Source of the DNA: an uncultured beta proteobacterium
GTDB lineage: Bacteria; Pseudomonadota; Gammaproteobacteria; Burkholderiales; Burkholderiaceae
Direction of reading: 5' to 3'
NCBI GenBank assembly: GCA_903930665.1
Contig: CAIYZI010000186.1
Coordinates: forward strand, 1 to 8,573
DNA: 8,573 nucleotides
The stretch's first letter is position 1; each line of letters begins with the position of its first letter. Below the pieces are notes generated by a model. It was not told where the DNA came from. It saw only the letters and a list, made by a program, of their open reading frames with translations, and searched no databases. This document shows, piece by piece, positions 1 to 5,073 of the stretch. A program made the translations under genes and the position numbers.

Positions 1-548
1 CAGGCTCTGGTCGTCGCGTCTATCCAGGATTCTTGCAGCACACTGGCTTTATCGCTATGAACCCTCAAAATCACTTGCAATCCCACTGGGATTATTTCCA
101 TAACTTGGTGCGTGGTGACGAGGAAGATGCAGAGTCTCATATCAAGTTCTACGATGAGTACAACGCCGTGTTGGATATGGATGCCAAGTTCTACTTAGAT
201 ACCATTAAAACTGTTTTCCAAGACTACGCCTTGCCTAATGGCACATGGACAGTAGGTGGTGAGTTAGTGAAACCACAAGATATCAAGAAAACCGCCCTTC
301 TCACCGTTGAAGGTGAATTGGATGATATCTCAGGAAGCGGTCAGACTCGCTCTGCACACGCTCTTTGCGCTGGAATACCTAAAAACGATAAAGACCATTA
401 CGAAGTCATGGGAGCAGGTCACTACGGTATTTTTGCTGGTCGTCGCTGGCGTGAAAAAGTATATCCAAAAATCAAAGCCTTTATTCGCGAGCATCAACCT
501 GCACAAAGAAAAACTAAAGCTAGACTTCCTAAATTAGCGGCTAAGTAA
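1..548 (+). CDS. phaZ: Intracellular polyhydroxybutyrate depolymerase, 3' part
   Basis: The frame is open from the left edge (first full codon at 3) to TAA at 546-548, so only the last 181 residues are present. The family's usual length is about 400 residues. The sequence matches the C-terminal half of intracellular PhaZ depolymerases, alpha/beta-hydrolases that hydrolyse native PHB granules in the cytoplasm to release hydroxybutyrate units. Visible family signatures are GFIAMNPQNH near the start, the EGELDDISG segment carrying the expected catalytic Asp (321-326), and GAGHYGIF carrying the catalytic His (codon 420-422). The nucleophile Cys must lie upstream of the window. The protein ends in a basic tail rich in Lys and Arg. 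It is followed by a hairpin, so it is probably the last gene of its transcript. The TTG at 33 is an internal codon, not a start. Family recognition is strong; the exact PHA chain-length preference cannot be read. Confidence 0.9.
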   Translation, partial: GSGRRVYPGFLQHTGFIAMNPQNHLQSHWDYFHNLVRGDEEDAESHIKFYDEYNAVLDMDAKFYLDTIKTVFQDYALPNGTWTVGGELVKPQDIKKTALLTVEGELDDISGSGQTRSAHALCAGIPKNDKDHYEVMGAGHYGIFAGRRWREKVYPKIKAFIREHQPAQRKTKARLPKLAAK

Positions 549-556
549 ATCGAGAT

Positions 557-583
557 AAGTAGTGGTTCAAAAGACCACTACTT
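557..583 (+). terminator. Hairpin terminator after phaZ
   Basis: A perfect 10-bp inverted repeat, AAGTAGTGGT (557-566) and ACCACTACTT (574-583), encloses a 7-base loop. It starts 8 bases after the phaZ stop. The following bases are TTCTT and then GCAG, so the U-tract is short and imperfect. It is probably a rho-independent terminator of moderate strength that separates phaZ from rsxB, whose ATG lies only 21 bases further on. Confidence 0.6.
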
Positions 584-604
584 CTTGCAGCGCTTTATCA
601 AGCA

Positions 605-1297
605 ATGAATATTCATCAAGCGAACGAGCTCACCAATCGCTTGGAAGATGCACTTCCTCAAACTCAATGTACTAAGTGTGGCTATCCTGACTGTCGAGCT
701 TATGCGAAAGCTATGGCGACAGGGGATGCACTCCCTAATCGATGCCCTCCTGGTGGCATTGAAGGAATAATGAGGCTTAGTGAGATTCTTGCGCCTATTT
801 ACCCTCAAGATGCATTTGCATTGCACCCCACAATTGACTTGGAATGTGGTGTAGAGCGGCCTAGGCCAGTCGCATTCATCGACCCCAAGAAGTGCATTGG
901 TTGCACTTTATGTATTCAGGCATGTCCTGTTGATGCGATAGTGGGCGCATCAAAGCAAATGCATATTATTCTTGCCGAATGGTGCACTGGATGCGATCTC
1001 TGTATACCGCCCTGCCCAGTGGACTGCATCACCATGATTGATGTCACTGGTGATCAATCTGGGTGGAATGCTTGGTCACCTGCATTAGCAAATATTGCCA
1101 GAGAGCGCTACAAAGCGCGAGATGAGAGATTAGAGCGAGAGCATCGAGACAACGAAGAACGTCTCGCTAAAAAGGCTGCGGCTAAATTGATTGCTCTCAA
1201 TGCAGAGTTACCAAACTCTGAAGTCGCACTAAAAGAGCAAGAGCGCAAACGCGCTATTATTGCTGCAGCTATTGCTCGCGCTCAGCAGAAAAAATGA
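605..1297 (+). CDS. rsxB: RsxB/RnfB-family 4Fe-4S ferredoxin (stand-alone form)
   Basis: The 230-residue protein has three cysteine clusters. First comes an Fe-S (Fes/RnfB-type) domain with C22-x2-C25-x4-C30-x16-C47. Then come two ferredoxin motifs of CxxCxxCxxxCP type at 97-107 and 127-137, as in the two-cluster domain of RnfB/RsxB. In the full Rnf/Rsx complex this subunit passes electrons between the membrane subunits. Here the N-terminal membrane helix of classical RnfB is missing: the Fes domain begins almost at once. No rsxA, C, D, G or E lies nearby, so the protein is probably soluble. Residues from about 165 to the end form a highly charged, probably helical tail rich in Arg, Lys, Glu and Ala. 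Its stop overlaps the nth start by 4 bases, implying translational coupling. No strong Shine-Dalgarno precedes the ATG. The in vivo partner is unknown. Confidence 0.88.
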   Translation: MNIHQANELTNRLEDALPQTQCTKCGYPDCRAYAKAMATGDALPNRCPPGGIEGIMRLSEILAPIYPQDAFALHPTIDLECGVERPRPVAFIDPKKCIGCTLCIQACPVDAIVGASKQMHIILAEWCTGCDLCIPPCPVDCITMIDVTGDQSGWNAWSPALANIARERYKARDERLEREHRDNEERLAKKAAAKLIALNAELPNSEVALKEQERKRAIIAAAIARAQQKK

Positions 1298-1953
1298 TGA
1301 ATTTAGAAAAACGTCGCGCATTTTTTGAGCAACTAAAGGCGAATAATCCACATCCGGAAACTGAGCTGGAATACAGCTCTCCATTTGAACTCCTCATCGC
1401 CGTACTGCTCTCTGCGCAAGCAACTGACGTGTCGGTCAATAAAGGTACGCGAAAATTATTCAAAATTGCCAACACTCCACAAGCATTGTTGGACCTTGGC
1501 GAGGCAGGGGTTAAGCCATATATTCAACACATTGGATTATTCAACTCCAAAGGCAAACATATTCAAGAGACTTGCCGGCTTCTATTAGAAAACCATCATG
1601 GAGCAGTTCCCCAAACCCGGGAAGAACTTGAAGCTCTACCAGGCGTCGGTAGAAAGACCGCAAATGTCATCCTCAACACGGCATTTGGTCAGCCTACTAT
1701 TGCAGTGGATACACATATTTTTAGGGTTTCAAATCGAACAGGGTTAGCACCAGGAAAAGATGTTGTCAAAGTAGAAGAGCAGCTACTCAAACGTGTGCCA
1801 AAAGAGTTTTTGCAAGACGCACATCATTGGCTTATCCTGCATGGCAGATATACCTGCAAAGCACGTAATCCAGATTGTGCGCAGTGTATTGTTGAACCAC
1901 TGTGCAGCTTCAAAGAAAAAACTGGTAAAGGAAAAGTTCGTGGCGATATTTAA
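1294..1953 (+). CDS. nth: Endonuclease III (DNA glycosylase/AP lyase)
   Basis: This is a bifunctional base-excision repair enzyme that removes oxidised pyrimidines and cleaves the abasic site by beta-elimination. The sequence resembles E. coli Nth along its whole length. Landmarks are SSPFELLIAVLLSAQATD near the N-terminus, the helix-hairpin-helix LPGVGRKTAN with the catalytic Lys121, the VDTH segment with catalytic Asp139, and a C-terminal 4Fe-4S loop C188-x6-C195-x2-C198-x5-C204. Two ATGs are adjacent (1294 and 1297). Starting at 1297 gives exactly E. coli numbering (Lys120, Asp138), so 1297 may be the true start; 1294 gives 219 residues. It overlaps rsxB by 4 bases upstream and the DUF1841 gene by 14 bases downstream, so the three are probably one operon. 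The tail after the Fe-S loop (KEKTGKGKVRGDI) is slightly longer than in E. coli. Confidence 0.97.
   Translation: MMNLEKRRAFFEQLKANNPHPETELEYSSPFELLIAVLLSAQATDVSVNKGTRKLFKIANTPQALLDLGEAGVKPYIQHIGLFNSKGKHIQETCRLLLENHHGAVPQTREELEALPGVGRKTANVILNTAFGQPTIAVDTHIFRVSNRTGLAPGKDVVKVEEQLLKRVPKEFLQDAHHWLILHGRYTCKARNPDCAQCIVEPLCSFKEKTGKGKVRGDI
1928..1932 (+). promoter_or_regulatory. Shine-Dalgarno that fixes the DUF1841 start
   Basis: AAGGA lies inside the 3' end of nth, 7 bases before the GTG at 1940. It supports GTG 1940 as the start of the DUF1841 protein rather than the far-upstream ATG at 1793, which would lie entirely within nth. Confidence 0.65.
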
Positions 1954-2371
1954 TCCAACCCGTGAAGAAGTCCGTCGCTTCTTTTGTGATACCTGGAAGA
2001 AGAAAACTGAAAATCATATACTGACGCCAATGGAGCTAATGGCAAGTGATTGGATGGAGCAGCACCCCGAATATCATGCGCTCTTAGCAAACCCCGAAGG
2101 CGCGCTTGAGCAAGACTATACGCCTGAACGCGGCGAAACAAACCCCTTCCTGCACCTCTCTATGCACCTATCCATTAGTGAGCAGATCTCCATTGATCAG
2201 CCCCCAGGAATTCGGGAGATTGCACAAAAACTTACCAAGAAATTAGGTTCTGAACATGAAGCACAACATCAAATGATGGAGTGCCTTGGTCAAGTGATGT
2301 GGGAAGCGCAACGTGAAGGCGGGCAGCTTAGCCCCGAGAAATATCTTGAGGCACTTAAAAAGCTATCCTAA
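1940..2371 (+). CDS. DUF1841 family protein
   Basis: With the GTG start the product is 143 residues, the usual size for DUF1841 proteins, and it begins MAIFNPTREEVRRFFCDTW, close to the family's MFNPSR-type N-terminus. The most conserved part is TNPFLHLSMHLSISEQ followed by ISIDQPPGIR (residues 67-92). No biochemical function is established to my knowledge. It looks cytosolic and mostly helical, with no signal peptide or membrane segment. His and acidic residues are regularly spaced: H72-xxx-H76 with E81, then H106-xxx-H110-xxx-E114. These could line a metal site (inference). The 14-base overlap with nth and the internal Shine-Dalgarno suggest cotranscription with rsxB and nth; similar nth-neighbour placement is common in Burkholderiales. 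The frame extends upstream to an ATG at 1793, but that extension is nth in another frame. Confidence 0.88.
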   Translation: MAIFNPTREEVRRFFCDTWKKKTENHILTPMELMASDWMEQHPEYHALLANPEGALEQDYTPERGETNPFLHLSMHLSISEQISIDQPPGIREIAQKLTKKLGSEHEAQHQMMECLGQVMWEAQREGGQLSPEKYLEALKKLS

Positions 2372-2603
2372 GAGCCAGATGATTTAAGCCTCTGGCACTG
2401 AACGATATTAGCCAAAGCATCAAGCAGCTACCAGAATTATCTAAAGCAATCCGATCGATTACTTTAATTGGGACGAGTAATGGTGCAGATTTATTTTTGA
2501 TAACTCTTTGTCCATGCGATAGTGTTACTCTCCAATTTTTTAGGCTGACTTCTAGATGATGCGCCATAGATTAGGTAGCGCTTCTTATCCACCACTTTCA
2601 GTC

Positions 2604-2609
2604 TATATT
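2604..2609 (+). promoter_or_regulatory. Possible -10 box for the autotransporter gene
   Basis: TATATT matches the sigma-70 -10 consensus at 5 of 6 positions and lies 17 bases before the ATG at 2627. The matching -35 region (TTCTTA at 2582-2587, spacer 16) is poor. Transcription from here would leave a leader of only about 10 bases, and the AAGAA at 2616-2620 would serve as a weak Shine-Dalgarno. An alternative is TTGATA at 2497-2502 (5 of 6 for -35), but no good -10 lies at the right distance. Confidence 0.25.
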
Positions 2610-2626
2610 GGTGCTAAGAAATTGAT

Positions 2627-4657
2627 ATGCATTTATTAAATATGAAAAATTTAATAGCAAAGGTAGCACTGCTTTTAATCACCGTGCTGTTAGCTGGATT
2701 CTGCGAGAGTGGTTGGGCCCAAACTACCGACTACTTCACCCTTATTAATAACTCCAATTGGTACGTACCAGTACCTAATATGCTTGCCTATGGATCTTCA
2801 AGCTCTAGCTTTTCAAATCCATTTCCTATAGGTGATCAAACCCTATGGAATGGTCTATTGGTAACATCGCCATCTGGTAGCGCAACCACAACGTTTACCG
2901 GTTCTAGTAATGCCACGCTAAAAATAGCAGGGATACCTTCTCCATCACAAAGCACCATGAGTGGTAAGGTCTCGCCTACTGGAGCAATTGCCATTGTTTT
3001 CACGCCAACGGGGGGAGGAGCGACCACACTCGGTTTAGGGCAATTTGAAAATATAGGCGGCATTAACGAAATGGAAATGCAAATGATCACAGGGACGAGT
3101 TTGTTAGTGACCCATTGGGCATACATGCTTCCCTATAGCCCTAGCACCTTTACCCCACCCCAAGCGATAACGATTCCTGTAAGCAATGCAAACCCGGTCT
3201 ATAGCTGGACTCCCGGAACGATCTGGAAGATGGTGAGCACCTCTTTATTTGGCAGCACGTCACCAGGAAGATTTGTGATCAATGGATATAACGGCAGCTA
3301 CTTTACAGGTATAGGTGTTGGCCCTAGCGGTAGCGCAATTGCTTTTACAGAGTTGGGCTCCATTACCCCTCAGGGTAAGGTTCTCTTTGCGACTATCAAT
3401 AATGGAAGCGCTACTGTAAACGCATCTTACGGAGAAATTACAGGTATAAATTCAACTGCAACGATGACTTTGGCAGGTTATGATGCGGCTACCGCTACCC
3501 CTACAGGCTATTACACTTACCTTACTCAAATTGCGCCATACACTGGGGTGGTCTCTACCGCTAATAACCCAGCCGCTGCAGGAGCAGCCAATAGCTTATG
3601 GAATATGGCCACTACATCTTTGGGTCTTACCAGAGCAATGGCTCCAGTTTTAACAGCACTTGATAATCTCAACGGCACCGCACAATCAAATGCGATCAGT
3701 CAAACCATTCCACTGCTGGCAGGTGCGGGCTCGCAAGCAACAGCTAGCTCACAACGAAGCTTTAGTCAATTTGTGTCAACTCGTCAGAATCATTTATTGG
3801 GTAATGGAAACGGCGACGAGATACTGGGGAACCGTGACGTATGGGGCAAGGCTTATGGCGCATGGGGAAATCAGCAAACTTTTGGCAATGTTGCCGGATA
3901 CTCAAGCAATACTGGCGGACTGATTTTAGGTGCGGATTACGTTGTATCACCGCGTACTAATTTAGGTCTTGCGTTTGGAGTCTCAACAAACTCTATCAGC
4001 GCCAATAATCCAGGGGCACCAAGCAATCTCAATATCAATAGTTATCAGGTTGGAGCCTATGGTAATTATGCTATTTCAAAAGATCTCAATTGGAGCTATC
4101 AAGCCAATGGAGCTCTTAATCAAAATACGGGCTCACGCAATATTAATTTTTACGGTGTAACTGCAAATTCAAGTTACAGCAGCTATACCGGACATATTGG
4201 AACAGGCTTGCAGCAATACTTTGATGTTGATGATCAAAATCGATTTACGCCATTTGTACATGCAGATTATTTAACAGTTCAATCTAACGCTTACTCAGAA
4301 TCGAATGCTGGAGCGTTAAATTTAAATGTCAATAATCAAGCATGGAATGAGTTGTATACAACAGCTGGACTTAAATGGGATTATGAGTTTCTTCCCAAAA
4401 TTAAGCTCTCCACAAATTTAGCTGCGGGCTATAACGTTCTAAATCGAAAGGTATTACTCACATCGAGTTATGCAGGTGGTGGAGATGCCTTTACCACTTA
4501 TGGATTACAGCTTTCTCCATGGTTATATAGTGGTGGTATTGGGGTTGGGGGAATGCTACAAAAAGACCTAGAACTTAATATTCGATACGATGTTCAAACC
4601 TCGACATCTGGCTATTTGAACCAAATAGCTTCAGCAAAACTCAAGTTTTATCTTTAA
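2627..4657 (+). CDS. Autotransporter-like outer-membrane protein with beta-barrel domain
   Basis: The 676-residue product starts with a signal peptide: a short basic N-region, a hydrophobic core at about residues 9-25, and likely cleavage near GWAQ (residues 29-32). Residues 33-310 are a Ser/Thr/Gly/Asn-rich passenger that I do not recognise. It appears to hold two divergent copies of one module (about 74-170 and 200-305). Residues 316-400 form an Ala-rich, probably helical linker containing SQTIPLLAGAGSQA, of the kind that precedes type Va autotransporter barrels. Residues 404-676 (from RDVWGKAYGAWG) are a barrel domain of about 270 residues with alternating strands such as GGLILGADYVV and SYQVGAYGNYAIS. 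The protein ends KLKFYL, so the last residue is Leu rather than the usual Phe or Trp. A second in-frame ATG at 2642 is an alternative start. No catalytic triad of the serine-protease passengers is seen; adhesion or surface display is only a guess. Wide noncoding flanks suggest a lineage-specific gene. Confidence 0.85.
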   Translation: MHLLNMKNLIAKVALLLITVLLAGFCESGWAQTTDYFTLINNSNWYVPVPNMLAYGSSSSSFSNPFPIGDQTLWNGLLVTSPSGSATTTFTGSSNATLKIAGIPSPSQSTMSGKVSPTGAIAIVFTPTGGGATTLGLGQFENIGGINEMEMQMITGTSLLVTHWAYMLPYSPSTFTPPQAITIPVSNANPVYSWTPGTIWKMVSTSLFGSTSPGRFVINGYNGSYFTGIGVGPSGSAIAFTELGSITPQGKVLFATINNGSATVNASYGEITGINSTATMTLAGYDAATATPTGYYTYLTQIAPYTGVVSTANNPAAAGAANSLWNMATTSLGLTRAMAPVLTALDNLNGTAQSNAISQTIPLLAGAGSQATASSQRSFSQFVSTRQNHLLGNGNGDEILGNRDVWGKAYGAWGNQQTFGNVAGYSSNTGGLILGADYVVSPRTNLGLAFGVSTNSISANNPGAPSNLNINSYQVGAYGNYAISKDLNWSYQANGALNQNTGSRNINFYGVTANSSYSSYTGHIGTGLQQYFDVDDQNRFTPFVHADYLTVQSNAYSESNAGALNLNVNNQAWNELYTTAGLKWDYEFLPKIKLSTNLAAGYNVLNRKVLLTSSYAGGGDAFTTYGLQLSPWLYSGGIGVGGMLQKDLELNIRYDVQTSTSGYLNQIASAKLKFYL

Positions 4658-4785
4658 GCAAGAACTTGTCGAGATTATTTATTAATAAAGGCCTCAAAGA
4701 GTTGAGCTGAGAAATAAAGTCAAATCAGATGAGCATTGGCACATATGGTTGCAATACGCTGCCATAGATACTCATTAAGAATGGC

Positions 4786-4997
4786 ATGCTAAAAACAAAG
4801 TGCCGTCTTAGTCTCTTGCTAGAACTACCTGCTAGGTAGTGGTCTCTAGTGCCGAGGGGCTTTCCACATCCATTATTCCCAATTTTGGTCTATATCGTGA
4901 CTCCCCTTTTTCCAAGCCACCCACTACAGGATCTTTAATAGGAACTAGCACTGCGACCATTCAAACTATTGGGCTAACGCTAAATAAGCTGTTTTAA
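4786..4997 (+). pseudogene. Possible decayed small secreted-protein gene
   Basis: The ATG at 4786 opens a frame beginning MLKTKCRLSLLLELPA, which resembles the start of a signal peptide but stops at TAG 4837-4839. In the adjacent frame, 4836-4997 is open for 53 codons. It reads VVVSSAEGLS, then a Pro/Thr/Ser-rich stretch, then TIQTIGLTLNKLF and a stop. Joined by one frameshift near 4833, they would give a product of about 70 residues with an export signal and a C-terminus of alternating hydrophobic residues ending in Phe. The join falls inside the hairpin at 4819-4849. I do not recognise the product, and two short open stretches of this size can arise by chance, so this is tentative. Confidence 0.2.
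4819..4849. repeat. Compound inverted repeat (hairpin)
   Basis: An inner 7-bp stem, ACTACCT (4824-4830) and AGGTAGT (4834-4840), has a 3-base loop. It is extended by an outer 5-bp stem, CTAGA (4819-4823) and TCTAG (4845-4849), with a 4-base bulge on the right side. No T-run follows on either strand, so it is not a standard terminator. Confidence 0.45.
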
Positions 4998-5014
4998 GCT
5001 ACTGGGCATATAAA

Positions 5015-5055
5015 GCAACATCAATGGACCGTTTATAACAGTCCATTGATGTTGC
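5015..5055 (-). terminator. Terminator hairpin after the DUF2252 gene
   Basis: A perfect 15-bp inverted repeat, GCAACATCAATGGAC (5015-5029) and its complement at 5041-5055, encloses an 11-base loop. Read on the minus strand it begins 18 bases after the DUF2252 stop, and the stem is followed by TTTATAT, a usable though interrupted U-tract. There is no T-tract on the plus side. The direct repeat CATATAA lies on both sides (5007-5013 and 5058-5064). Confidence 0.65.
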
Positions 5056-5073
5056 CACATATAAGTCAAAAGT

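Larger units (their letters stand above)
4658..5073. other. 416-base intergenic region between convergent genes
   Basis: This stretch separates the plus-strand autotransporter from the minus-strand DUF2252 gene. I see no intact gene. It contains a compound hairpin at 4819-4849, a short frame that may be a gene remnant (4786-4997), and a 15-bp hairpin next to the DUF2252 stop. No clear terminator with a T-run follows the autotransporter stop. The only nearby inverted repeat there is 5 bp (CTCAA/TTGAG) without a T-tract. Confidence 0.7.

Noticed and set aside
1793..1939. Upstream extension of the DUF1841 frame to an ATG at 1793
   Set aside because: It lies wholly inside nth in another frame. 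The family's N-terminus begins at about 1946, and a Shine-Dalgarno sits 7 bases before GTG 1940.
2374..2396. GCCAGA/TCTGGC inverted repeat after DUF1841 as a terminator
   Set aside because: The stem is only 6 bp, the loop is 11 bases, and no T-run follows on the plus strand.
2536..2541. Run of six T as a terminator tail for the nth operon
   Set aside because: The only upstream inverted repeat (TAACTCT/AGTGTTA) has a mismatch and lies too far from the T-run.
2355..2567. Minus-strand open frame of 70 codons
   Set aside because: It overlaps the end of the DUF1841 gene, has no Shine-Dalgarno and no recognisable protein character.
2690..2706. Possible lipoprotein signal (Cys26) in the autotransporter
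   Set aside because: The residue before Cys is Phe, which does not fit a lipobox. A normal signal peptidase I site near GWAQ is more likely, and a barrel protein need not be lipidated.
3660..4160. Several open frames of 62-87 codons on both strands inside the autotransporter gene
   Set aside because: They lie in alternative frames of a well-supported coding sequence and have no start signals or family character.
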